A stretch of DNA of 40,148 nt from assembly GCA_964522605.1 (NCBI GenBank), contig CAZFWV010000023.1:1-40148 (forward strand). The letters are read 5' to 3'. The notes beneath the pieces were generated by a model. The model ran no database searches, was not told the origin of the DNA, and saw nothing but the letters and a program-made list of their open reading frames with translations. This stretch comes from CAVZLD01 sp964522605. Lineage in GTDB: Bacteria; Planctomycetota; Planctomycetia; Pirellulales; Pirellulaceae. Numbering within the stretch: position 1 is the first letter of the stretch; every line of letters starts with the position of its first letter. Of the stretch, positions 17,938-26,639 are shown one piece after another. The translations under genes were made by a program, and so were the position numbers.

Positions 17938-20790
17938 GTGGATACACATCCGGGACAACCGACGACATCACCGAGCCCATTGGAGGTCGTACGCGACGAA
18001 CTGTTGGCGGACGACGCGGGTGGGGATCGCTGGCCAGATGCGACGAAAGTGTTGCGTGACATTGCCCAGTCGGCCGCTGAAGCGTCACGTGCTGACTTGT
18101 CGCAACTGGCGGACCTGATGGCCAGTCTGCTCGCGATCGCCTGTTCCTTGGAATCCTCCGCTTGCGACAACGAATCAACTTCGCTCGTGGACTTCGTCCG
18201 CGAAGGATTACCGATCCTGCAGGCTGGTTTGGATGATTGCGACGGTGCGTCGGAAGAGATGGAGCAACTGACCCGAACAGCACTCAGCCGATGGGGAGAT
18301 TGCCTCGAGTTGATGGACGATCGGACGGTCGACGACGCCTTCTGGGAAGCCGCTTCGGAGCCGGTCTCCGCGGATGAGGACGAGACGCCGTTGCCCGAGC
18401 CCGGGCAGCTCGGTGTCATTCTCGGTTCGCTCACTTCTCTTGCCCAGGTCGATTCGGGTTCCCCCCAACCTGATGTGACGACTGAGTGCCAATCCAGCCA
18501 GGACGACTTTGACCCGCAACTTCCAACCACGACCCCTTCGGGCGCGCTCTCGCGCGAAGTTGTCATCGATGATCAGCTGGTGCTCGATCCGGAAATCCGA
18601 GAAGCCTACCTGGACGATGCCCGGCGTTGTCTGGCTTCGATTGAGGCATCCGTGTTGGCGTTTGAGAGTGACCCGAATAACCGTCAGCCGTTGCAGCAAG
18701 TCTGCCGCGAACTGCACACGTTGAAAGGTGCCTCAGCCAGCGTCGGTCTTTCCAAGATGGCGCAGTTTCTGCACGAGGTCGAAGATGGTCTGCAGCGGAC
18801 GTGTGACCATTCCGTGCCGGTAGAGATTGAGTCGATTCTGAAATGCGTCGATGTCGTGCGACGACAGATGCAACAGTGCAATGCGAAGCCAAGCAAGACG
18901 GACAATGACGCGACGACTCCGTCCGAAGCTCCCACTGCGCGCGATTCGTTTGTGGATGCAACGGCATCGTTACAGGATTCAGTCCGCGTAAAATCAGCGC
19001 AGCTTGACCGACTGATGGATATGTTGGCTGAACTCGTGATGCTGCGCAACCGGCGGGAATCTCGCGTTGAGCAGCTAAAGGAGATTCATGGAGAACTGAC
19101 TCGTTGTGTGTCGCGCGTCCGTGCCTTCGACGACCGTCTGGGACCGGGGGCAAGCCACAACGCGATGCTGGAGTCGCGAAATGTGCGAGCCGAATTGGCA
19201 CGCCGGCGCGTCAGTTCGTTGACGGAAATCGCCAATGACCTGCTGGAACTTGGCCGCAGCCTGCGCGAACTGTATGAACCGGTGGCTGACGAAAACCTGG
19301 CAATCTCCCGGTTCATTCGTCACTTTCGACAGGAACTGATGCAATTGCGTCGTGTTCCCCTGAGCGGCTTGTTCCGTCGACTGCAGCGCGCCGCCCGGGA
19401 TGCGGCTCGGACGGAAAATAAGCGGGCCCAGTTGGTCGTCGTCGGCGAAGAAGTCGGCTTGGAACGCTCGATTCAGGAGCAGCTTTACGAACCGCTCCTG
19501 CACATGGTTCGCAATGCGGTGAGCCATGGAGTCGAGTCGGAATCGGCCCGAGTGGCCGCGGGAAAGGATCCGGTGGGAACGGTCACGCTCGAAGCACACG
19601 GGGGCTCCAATCTGCTGGTCGTCACGGTGCGTGATGACGGCAAAGGGCTCGACTACGACGCGCTGCGCCGACGTGGCATCGAGATGGGATTGATTTCACC
19701 CAATCGGGCAACCACACGTTCGGAACTTGCCCGACTGATCTTCCATGCCGGCTTTTCGACTCGTCGCGATGCGAATGCCGTTTCTGGCCGGGGGGTCGGT
19801 ATGGACGTTGTGGCGTCCACCTTGGAACGAATGCACAGTTGGGTCGAGGTTGATTCGACACCCGGCGAGGGAACGAGTGTTCGTCTGCTCATCCCACTGC
19901 ATTCCGTGATTGAACACGTGATGGTCTTTCGTTCCGGTGGACAAGAGTTTGGGATGCCGACCCAATTCGTCCAAAGTGCAGGACCCTGGGAGGCAGAGAA
20001 GAGCGTTGATTTTCCCGTGTTGAATTTTGCCGAACTGTGCCCCGGCTTGAAAGTGGTGCGCGGTGCGTCGCAACAGTGCATCGTGATGGCGCAAGGGTGG
20101 CAGCCGACGGAAGCAGGTGCCGTGTCGGCCGAATCCGGACCGGATGCACGACGGACAAGCGAGCGACGGCTTGGCCTCTTGGTCGATGAAATTGTTGGAC
20201 CCGAAGAAGTCGTGGTTCGTCCCTTACCAGGACTCTTGAAGAATCAACGGCTGTTCTCCGGCGTTACGCTATCCGGAACGGGTGACATCATGTTGCTCTT
20301 CGACAGCCAGCGACTGTTGGAGCGTGGCGTGCGATTGGCAAAAGCGCATGCAAAGCCTGGCGGAGACATCACCGACCAGCTCCATGGATCGGAAGCAGAA
20401 AGACCCCGTTACCGCGTGCTCGTGGTCGACGATTCGCGCAGTTCCCGCCGAGCATTGGTGGATTATCTCGAACCCCGCGGGTGGGCCGTCGACGAAGCGG
20501 GCGATGGTCTCCAGGCACTCAAGATCCTGCGCGCAGAACGTTATGACTTGGTGCTCACCGATTTGGAGATGCCGCAATTGGGTGGACTCGAACTTGTCCG
20601 TGATCTAAGAGCAAACGAAGAGACGCGAGAGATTCCAGTGATCATGGTCAGCAGTCGAGATGATGAAGTGTTTCGCATTGAAGCCGCGCAATTGGGTGTG
20701 ATGGCTTATCTGACGAAGCCGGTTAGTGAACGCAACTTGTCCGATGTTCTGAGGCGTTTGCCGATTCTGTCAAAAGGAAACGATTCATGA
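17938..20790 (+). CDS. cheA: Hybrid chemotaxis histidine kinase CheA with C-terminal receiver
   Basis: The 950-aa protein starts at GTG with GGAG 7 bases upstream. The order is: a helical N-terminal region without clear phospho-histidine (about 30-130); an Hpt domain with His260 in LHTLKGASASVG; a dimerisation segment (about 350-470); an HATPase with HMVRNAVSHGVE (522-533), DDGKG (566-570) and SGRGVGMDVV (616-625); and a CheW-like regulatory domain (about 655-800). The C-terminal receiver has Asp831/Asp832, phosphoacceptor Asp875 and Lys927. Fused receivers are typical of CheA in non-flagellar systems such as Pil or Frz. The N-terminal 200 residues may hold a degenerate second Hpt. Confidence 0.95.
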   Translation: MDTHPGQPTTSPSPLEVVRDELLADDAGGDRWPDATKVLRDIAQSAAEASRADLSQLADLMASLLAIACSLESSACDNESTSLVDFVREGLPILQAGLDDCDGASEEMEQLTRTALSRWGDCLELMDDRTVDDAFWEAASEPVSADEDETPLPEPGQLGVILGSLTSLAQVDSGSPQPDVTTECQSSQDDFDPQLPTTTPSGALSREVVIDDQLVLDPEIREAYLDDARRCLASIEASVLAFESDPNNRQPLQQVCRELHTLKGASASVGLSKMAQFLHEVEDGLQRTCDHSVPVEIESILKCVDVVRRQMQQCNAKPSKTDNDATTPSEAPTARDSFVDATASLQDSVRVKSAQLDRLMDMLAELVMLRNRRESRVEQLKEIHGELTRCVSRVRAFDDRLGPGASHNAMLESRNVRAELARRRVSSLTEIANDLLELGRSLRELYEPVADENLAISRFIRHFRQELMQLRRVPLSGLFRRLQRAARDAARTENKRAQLVVVGEEVGLERSIQEQLYEPLLHMVRNAVSHGVESESARVAAGKDPVGTVTLEAHGGSNLLVVTVRDDGKGLDYDALRRRGIEMGLISPNRATTRSELARLIFHAGFSTRRDANAVSGRGVGMDVVASTLERMHSWVEVDSTPGEGTSVRLLIPLHSVIEHVMVFRSGGQEFGMPTQFVQSAGPWEAEKSVDFPVLNFAELCPGLKVVRGASQQCIVMAQGWQPTEAGAVSAESGPDARRTSERRLGLLVDEIVGPEEVVVRPLPGLLKNQRLFSGVTLSGTGDIMLLFDSQRLLERGVRLAKAHAKPGGDITDQLHGSEAERPRYRVLVVDDSRSSRRALVDYLEPRGWAVDEAGDGLQALKILRAERYDLVLTDLEMPQLGGLELVRDLRANEETREIPVIMVSSRDDEVFRIEAAQLGVMAYLTKPVSERNLSDVLRRLPILSKGNDS

Positions 20791-22325
20791 GTCAAGGTAC
20801 GATTCTCGTTATCGACGATAGCGCCACAATTCGCCGACTGGTCGATAGCTCCCTGAGTCCCGCAGGATATACGGTGGTTCTCGCCGCGAGCGCAGAGGAG
20901 GGACTGCAGCGCGTGAGCCAGACGCAGCCGAGTCTGATTCTGCTGGACCATCAGTTGCCCGGCACGACGGGAGTGGAAGTCTGCCGGCAATTGCTTGCTT
21001 CGGTGGATTGGAGGGACATCCCGGTCATCGTGAGTTCCACACTGCGCAAGCGAGCGTATCTGGAGTATGCCGAATGCCCGAACGTCGTGGACATGCTGCC
21101 GAAACCCTACAACGCGGACCTGTTGCTGACCACCGTCGCCAACACGCTGGATACCGGATCGCTGGTTGTCGACTCGCAACGACAAGGCACCGCGGTGCCG
21201 GAAGTGATGCACGAGTTGGGGCAGGTGGCGATGTCGGGAGGTTTTGACAGCTTCTCAATTCGCGAAGTCCTCGATTTCCTAAACAACAGCGAGAAGTGCG
21301 GTTTGTTCGAGGTGGAGCTGGAACGAAATCGCGTCTTTATTCACCTGGATCGGGGACGGATTCAGGCGATTACGGCGACGGGGATTGATCCGGAACAGGT
21401 CACGCGGCTTCTGCCTGAGTCGCTACGGGACCTGGCGCCCGTGCTGAAACTGACCGTTGGTGGCGGAGTTTGTTCGCAGATCGACGGTCTCGTTCAACTG
21501 CTCGACAATAAGGTACTCGACCCCCGCTTGCTGCGGAAGTTGCTGCGACATCAGGCCGCCATTCTGCTGATGCACTGTTTCACGCACGAATTGCGCAGCT
21601 TCCGATTCGAGAGTAATCGTCGGCCTCCGTCGCTGCATGATCGTTTGGCACTCGATACGAGTGTCGTTGCGTTACTTGTTGAAGCCGCCTTGCGGGTGGA
21701 CGAGCGGGAGATGCCTGAATCGCCACCAGAACGACTGTATGTGCGGCGAACGATCCGCGGGCAGAATCTCGACCGCGCGGGACTCTCTCCGCAACATCAG
21801 AAAATTCTGTCGTCACTTGGCGAGCCCCGTCCATTGACTGAATTGGCAGAACAATTGGCCTGGGAAACCGACGAAGTACGCCGCGTCCTTTACGGTCTGT
21901 GGCTGGCCGACCTGGTTGAAGTGCAGACGCGGGTTGCTGGTCACTGCGCTGTCGTGCTGGAAACAGACACTGCGATGGCGCTCCACCTGCGGGAGTTCTT
22001 CTCAGGGGCCGATTGTCCCTGGAATCTCAAGGTGGTCCGCGACCGGCTATCGCTGCAACTGGTGCTGAAGCGCCATCGGCCCGATGTCCTGGCTGTGGCG
22101 GTCGACACCGAGGCGGGCTGTCGCGCGGTCGGAGAGATCCAGTCGTTGCGAGGTAACGAACTCGCGGAAGCCGCGTGGGTGGCAATCAGCGCCGAAGAGC
22201 CGCTTTTGGAAGAACCTTCGCTGGATTGGTCGGCACGGTTAGCCCGGCCGTACTCCGCCGAAGAATTGTTCGCGACATTGGAGCGTGTTCACCAAGAACG
22301 TGAAGCATCGGTGTGTGTGTCGTGA
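20787..22325 (+). CDS. Response regulator with DUF4388 domain and a degenerate second receiver
   Basis: The 512-aa protein has an intact receiver (Asp10/11, phosphoacceptor Asp54, Lys106), then a DUF4388-type region (about 150-250: SFSIREVLDFLNNSEKCGLF... VFIHLDRGRIQAI), a winged-helix-like segment (about 330-380: LSPQHQKILSSLGEPRPLTE), and a C-terminal region (about 390-505) with receiver-like strand order. In this last part the conserved Lys is replaced (LARPYSAEEL) and the acidic pocket is missing. The start overlaps the CheA stop (ATGA), so the two are coupled. It is probably a CheA phosphorylation target whose output is protein contact. Confidence 0.88.
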   Translation: MSQGTILVIDDSATIRRLVDSSLSPAGYTVVLAASAEEGLQRVSQTQPSLILLDHQLPGTTGVEVCRQLLASVDWRDIPVIVSSTLRKRAYLEYAECPNVVDMLPKPYNADLLLTTVANTLDTGSLVVDSQRQGTAVPEVMHELGQVAMSGGFDSFSIREVLDFLNNSEKCGLFEVELERNRVFIHLDRGRIQAITATGIDPEQVTRLLPESLRDLAPVLKLTVGGGVCSQIDGLVQLLDNKVLDPRLLRKLLRHQAAILLMHCFTHELRSFRFESNRRPPSLHDRLALDTSVVALLVEAALRVDEREMPESPPERLYVRRTIRGQNLDRAGLSPQHQKILSSLGEPRPLTELAEQLAWETDEVRRVLYGLWLADLVEVQTRVAGHCAVVLETDTAMALHLREFFSGADCPWNLKVVRDRLSLQLVLKRHRPDVLAVAVDTEAGCRAVGEIQSLRGNELAEAAWVAISAEEPLLEEPSLDWSARLARPYSAEELFATLERVHQEREASVCVS

Positions 22326-22396
22326 TTTGCGATCGCAACGCAGGTTGAGTCCAGTGACTGGCAAGACGAAGACACGGTGAGCACGGGAGAAGAGCG

Positions 22397-23881
22397 ATGA
22401 GTAACCTGTCGAATACCGAGCAAATGGTGATGCTGAACATTCGCGGACCATCCGGGTCCGATCAGCGATACAAACTGGCTGAAGGAAGCACGTTGATCGT
22501 CGGACAAGGGCAGAACTGTGGGTTGCGCTTGACAGGGCCACAGGTCTCGTCCATCCATTGCGTTTTGCGACTCCAGGGGGGCCAACTGAGCGTACAGGAC
22601 TGGTGCTCACAGACCGGAACCTTTCTCGGAGAAGAACAAGTCACGGAGGAGTTGGAGGTCCAGCCGGGAATGGTTGTCCGCGTCGGGGAGTTTCAGATTA
22701 CGCACAACTTCTGCCACGACTATTTGGAAAGTGGTCGGAGTGAGCGACGACAGGAAGTACCTCAGCCGCAGCCGACTGGAGATGAAGACGATGAACGCGA
22801 TCTCGAAGAGCCAATGAGCGACGCGGCGAACGTGGCGGTGGAAGAGACCTTCGAGCTGGACGACGTGGAGGAAGAATCGGAGTCTGTGACCTCGAATTCC
22901 GATGAGGAAGCGGAGGAGATCGTCTCCACGCGGTCCGAGTGTTGGCAAACAGACGATGCCGCGCCCTCCCGGGCGGACGCGGGCGCTTCCGCGCCTCCAC
23001 GTCCCTTTCCACTATCCACGGACGAAGAGGCGATTGCACTGATGCAGGAAGAAATCGAACTCCTGCAGGCCGAATTGGCGGAACGTGACGCTCGGATTCG
23101 TGAACTGGATGCATTAGTGGAAAGCGGTACTCCGGTCACTCCCGTGCCCGATGCGTCTGAGTTGGATGGCCTGATGGGACGACTGGATGACCTGTTGAGT
23201 GAGCTCGGTCAGGGCGACCAACGAATTCGATCGCTCGAGGAGATGCTGCGTGCATCGCAAGAAGCCAATCAAGCGGAACAAGAGGAACGCGAGCAGGTCG
23301 AGAAGTGGCTCAACGATATCGAATCACGGCTCGCGGAACGACAGGCCGAGTGGACGGCGGAACGAGACGTCCTGACACGCCGGATCGAAGAGCAACGCGT
23401 TCAACGCGACGAACTCTATCGGCAACTCGAGCAGGCAACCGCAGCGGTGTCGTCGGAAGTTCCCCGCGGTGCGTTGCAGAAGCTGCAGAATGAATTGGAC
23501 GCGATGCAGGAACAGTTGCGTCAAGCCGAAGAAGAACAGCGGAGGGCCGAAGAACGCGTCAAAGCTCTGGAAGGACAACTGTCGGAAGGATCCTACCGCG
23601 AACAAGTTGAGGCTGCGGTACGCGAGGAACGGTTGAAACTCGCCCAGGAAAGGGCGGCGCTATCTCGGGAACGTGTGGAGCTGACCCAGCGCAGCGGCGA
23701 ACAAACTGTTTCTGACTCGGGAAACCGACTGCGCGAAGCCGACGCGCGGTTTCAAGCCTTTCGGCAAACCTTACGTGAACTCCATCAACAGGAGTCGGCG
23801 CCAACGGTTCAAAAGACCGGGCTTGGATCCCGGCTGGCTGAACTCTGGCGACGACTCGATGGTCCAACCGATACGGACTAA
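22397..23881 (+). CDS. FHA-domain protein with acidic linker and long coiled coil
   Basis: The 494-aa protein begins with a forkhead-associated domain (about 12-100): STLIVGQGQNCGLRL, the SSIHCVLR motif with conserved Ser and His, and SQTGTFLGEEQV. FHA domains bind phosphothreonine. A very acidic linker follows (about 115-200), then a long Glu/Gln/Arg-rich coiled coil (about 210-470). No kinase is encoded in the window, so the phosphorylated partner is unknown. GGGAGAAG precedes the start. Its position after the chemosensory genes and before the GTPase module suggests a scaffold between them. Confidence 0.88.
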   Translation: MSNLSNTEQMVMLNIRGPSGSDQRYKLAEGSTLIVGQGQNCGLRLTGPQVSSIHCVLRLQGGQLSVQDWCSQTGTFLGEEQVTEELEVQPGMVVRVGEFQITHNFCHDYLESGRSERRQEVPQPQPTGDEDDERDLEEPMSDAANVAVEETFELDDVEEESESVTSNSDEEAEEIVSTRSECWQTDDAAPSRADAGASAPPRPFPLSTDEEAIALMQEEIELLQAELAERDARIRELDALVESGTPVTPVPDASELDGLMGRLDDLLSELGQGDQRIRSLEEMLRASQEANQAEQEEREQVEKWLNDIESRLAERQAEWTAERDVLTRRIEEQRVQRDELYRQLEQATAAVSSEVPRGALQKLQNELDAMQEQLRQAEEEQRRAEERVKALEGQLSEGSYREQVEAAVREERLKLAQERAALSRERVELTQRSGEQTVSDSGNRLREADARFQAFRQTLRELHQQESAPTVQKTGLGSRLAELWRRLDGPTDTD

Positions 23882-23914
23882 AACCACCACCCACTTTCCG
23901 GACACGGGATTGAC

Positions 23915-24526
23915 ATGTGTAGCATCCTGCCCGACCCACCAACTGCCGATTCCTCCTCGCACTCGTTTGTCGCTTCCAGTGAGCGATCGGAGGCACCCGT
24001 GACCATCTGTTCGGATTCGAACCAACTGCAGCAGCGGGCAGAGCAGCTGCGCCAGGTTGCAGCAAGTATCGAAGAGTTTCTTCTGCGACAGATCGATCGA
24101 CTGCAGGAAGAGATCGCCAACGCTGCGAAATCTGCCGGGGAACTCAATTTGGGTTCGCTCCAGGAAGAATTCGAACGGATGCGCGAACAGTTGGAGGAGG
24201 AACGGAAGGACGAAATGGATCAGATCCGGGAGGATGCGCGGCGACTGGCAGAATCGTGGCAGATGCTGGAAGCAGAGCAACGAGAACTGCTGATGCGACA
24301 GGCGACCATTCGCACGGTCCCCTCGCCGGCGACGTCGGAGGTCGACGGGCTGGGGGAAACCAGTCCACTGCATCCGATGCGGTTGACTTCCGCCGGTGCG
24401 GTTACCACGGTCGGTGCAGAAATTCGAGCAATCGCTGGCGGTGCCACGATTCAGAAAGCACAACTGCAGTTTCAACAGCTGCGGCGGGAAATGCAAAGAC
24501 ACGCGCAGCAAGGTAAGAAATACTAG
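23915..24526 (+). CDS. Coiled-coil protein of the chemosensory/GTPase run
   Basis: The 203-aa product is mainly a coiled coil (about residues 35-130: QQRAEQLRQVAASIEEFLLR, LQEEFERMREQLEEERKDEM) followed by a less ordered C-terminus. No family is recognised. The start is uncertain: the ATG at 23915 has a weak ribosome site, while an in-frame GTG at 23999 has GGAGG five bases upstream and would remove 28 low-complexity residues. It lies 33 bases after the FHA gene and probably partners with its coiled coil. Confidence 0.75.
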   Translation: MCSILPDPPTADSSSHSFVASSERSEAPVTICSDSNQLQQRAEQLRQVAASIEEFLLRQIDRLQEEIANAAKSAGELNLGSLQEEFERMREQLEEERKDEMDQIREDARRLAESWQMLEAEQRELLMRQATIRTVPSPATSEVDGLGETSPLHPMRLTSAGAVTTVGAEIRAIAGGATIQKAQLQFQQLRREMQRHAQQGKKY

Positions 24527-24588
24527 GCCCACAGGTCTTGCGGCCCATCGCGCCCGTGATGCCTGGACATGATACGAGGAGACCGACC

Positions 24589-25620
24589 TTGACACTCATT
24601 TCTCGAATCCGATCCATGGCGGGATTTGCACTGCCAGCCACCGTGCCGACGGAGAAGTCTGCCGCGGCCAGCGCTCCCAGTTATCGTCAGGGAGCAACCG
24701 GCCTGCCACGACTGCACTTCTGTCACGCTCTGTCCGTGCATGCCAATCCCGTGCCTGATCCCGCGACACTCAAGTCCGCTTGGAAGATCCTGGAAGAGCA
24801 GATGGCGCTCGTTCCCGAAGGGGAAGTCGTCCTCGTGCCGACCGAGCCGGAATCGTTGGGCGTGAGCGATAGCGATCCCATGGGAGACCCGATCTGGGTT
24901 CCCTCGATCTACCTCGATCGTTACTGCGTAACCAACGCCGATTACGCGCGGTTCGTTGCTTCAGGAGGCTACGCCCAGGATCAACTCTGGCCACCCGAGA
25001 TTCTCTCGAATGTGTTGCAGTTCGTGGATTCAACCGGCAATGCAGGACCGCGCTACTGGGCTCACGGACAGCCCCCAACGGATCAGTTGAACCATCCCGT
25101 CGTGGGAATCTGCTGGTACGAAGCGAATGCGTTTGCTCACTGGTGTGGTAAACGACTGCCGACCCCTGCGGAATGGCAGCGCGCGGCGACTTGGGCGACA
25201 GCTCCGGGCAGTGGATTGATTCACGCTCGGTACCCGTGGGGAGAATCGTTCGATCCCAGTCGATGCAACACCTGGAACAGCGGGATCGGCGCGACCGTGC
25301 CCGTCAACGAATACTATTCCGGCTGTACACCCAACGGCGTGTATCAGCTGCTGGGGAATGTTTGGGAATGGACCGCTGCCTTGTTTGAATGTGATCCGAG
25401 TTCAAATGGGGACCGCGTCTTAACGGACCAACCGCTGAGTGAAATCCGCGGTGGGGCGTTTGATACGTACTTCGCGAGTCAAGCCACCGGTCTGTTCCGC
25501 ACCGGTCAATCGCTGCTCCATCGGAGTGACAACATTGGATTCCGCTGTTGCGTGAATGCAGACCAACTGGTTTCCTCTCCCGACCCCTATGCCTTTCTTG
25601 AGGATCAAGCAGAATCATGA
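24589..25620 (+). CDS. Formylglycine-generating-enzyme-fold protein lacking the catalytic cysteines
   Basis: The 343-aa protein has the FGE/SUMF1 fold signature: VPSIYLDRYCVTNADYARFV, HPVVGICWYEANAFAHWCGK, RLPTPAEWQRAA, YQLLGNVWEWTA (252-263), IRGGAFDTYFAS (286-297) and a final NIGFRCC. True FGE has a cysteine pair in the stretch after the RGG motif; here residues 287-310 contain none, so sulfatase activation is unlikely. The fold may instead serve binding. TTG at 24589 was chosen because AGGAGA lies 6 bases upstream. The stop overlaps the GTPase start (ATGA). Confidence 0.87.
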   Translation: MTLISRIRSMAGFALPATVPTEKSAAASAPSYRQGATGLPRLHFCHALSVHANPVPDPATLKSAWKILEEQMALVPEGEVVLVPTEPESLGVSDSDPMGDPIWVPSIYLDRYCVTNADYARFVASGGYAQDQLWPPEILSNVLQFVDSTGNAGPRYWAHGQPPTDQLNHPVVGICWYEANAFAHWCGKRLPTPAEWQRAATWATAPGSGLIHARYPWGESFDPSRCNTWNSGIGATVPVNEYYSGCTPNGVYQLLGNVWEWTAALFECDPSSNGDRVLTDQPLSEIRGGAFDTYFASQATGLFRTGQSLLHRSDNIGFRCCVNADQLVSSPDPYAFLEDQAES

Positions 25621-26537
25621 ACTACGGGACCGAACAAGTCATCCAGTCAAGCCGCTATCTGGACGACAAAGTCAAAGTGACGTGCGTCTGCTGCCAGCAG
25701 GAGTCGTTCGATCACAGCGGTTTCTGCAACCAATGCCAGGCACCCCTCGATCTATCGCGGACTGCCGAAAAACGGGGACTCCCGTTCCAGTTCGTCTCCG
25801 TACTCGGGGCCAGCGGTGCAGGAAAAACCGTGTACATCGGGATGCTGCTCGACATTCTCAGCAAAGGCTGTCGCGGCATCCAAGGATTGCCGAATAACAG
25901 CTTCAGCGTTGCGGTTCAGCAGCAGACAATCAACGCCCTCGAAAGTCGACGCTTTCCGGAAAAGACGCCGTCGGAAGCGGACGGATGGCAGTGGGTGCAC
26001 TGCGAAGTCAGTAACACCGCGCGCCGCAACAGCTATCTGGATATCATCACGCCGGATTTCGCCGGCGAGGCGATTGCGACGGAACTGGAACATCCCGGCA
26101 CGTATCTTGCCATTCGATCCGTGATCCATCAGTCCCGGGCAATCCTGATGTTGATCGACTCGCTGGCCATCCGCGATTCCGGCCGCGACGAAGATTTCTT
26201 TGCCATGAAACTCGCCTCATACATCCACACCCTGCGGACGACCAAGGCGACGATCAAGGCGAAACGCAAACCGAAGTGTCCGCTTGCGATTGTCTTGACC
26301 AAGTCGGATGGATGCCCCGAAGCGTTAACCGATCCGACTCGCTTTGCCCACGATAACATGCCGGGTTTCTGCAAGTACCTGCAGCGCAACTTCGCCGAGT
26401 ACCGATTCTTCGGCGCCAGTGCGGTGGGGGCGGCCGCCGTGCTCGTGGACCACCGGGGTTACTTCCGACAGATACCCCTGCACATTGAGCCACGGGGAAT
26501 TACGGAACCGTTGGAGTGGATCATTCAGAATCGATGA
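25617..26537 (+). CDS. Zinc-ribbon P-loop GTPase (double-GTPase-2-like)
   Basis: The 306-aa protein has an N-terminal zinc ribbon (Cys23/Cys26 and Cys37/Cys40) and a GTPase domain with Walker A GASGAGKT (64-71), a DxxG element PDFAGE (146-151), the guanine-specificity motif TKSD (228-231) and a G5-like GASAVG (266-271). It resembles the DO-GTPase2 group described in computational surveys of NTP-dependent conflict and signalling systems. The ATGA overlap with the FGE-fold gene and the GAP1-like gene downstream support a three-gene module. The GTPase call is strong; the subfamily is less so. Confidence 0.85.
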   Translation: MNYGTEQVIQSSRYLDDKVKVTCVCCQQESFDHSGFCNQCQAPLDLSRTAEKRGLPFQFVSVLGASGAGKTVYIGMLLDILSKGCRGIQGLPNNSFSVAVQQQTINALESRRFPEKTPSEADGWQWVHCEVSNTARRNSYLDIITPDFAGEAIATELEHPGTYLAIRSVIHQSRAILMLIDSLAIRDSGRDEDFFAMKLASYIHTLRTTKATIKAKRKPKCPLAIVLTKSDGCPEALTDPTRFAHDNMPGFCKYLQRNFAEYRFFGASAVGAAAVLVDHRGYFRQIPLHIEPRGITEPLEWIIQNR

Positions 26538-26639
26538 CCGGCGAGGCTGGAGGCTGGAGGCGTCGGCTCCGTTGGTCGCTTGATTTCTCGCCGCGAGAAC
26601 AACACTTTCACCCTTAGCAGTGCCGTGGAGTCGGGTGCG

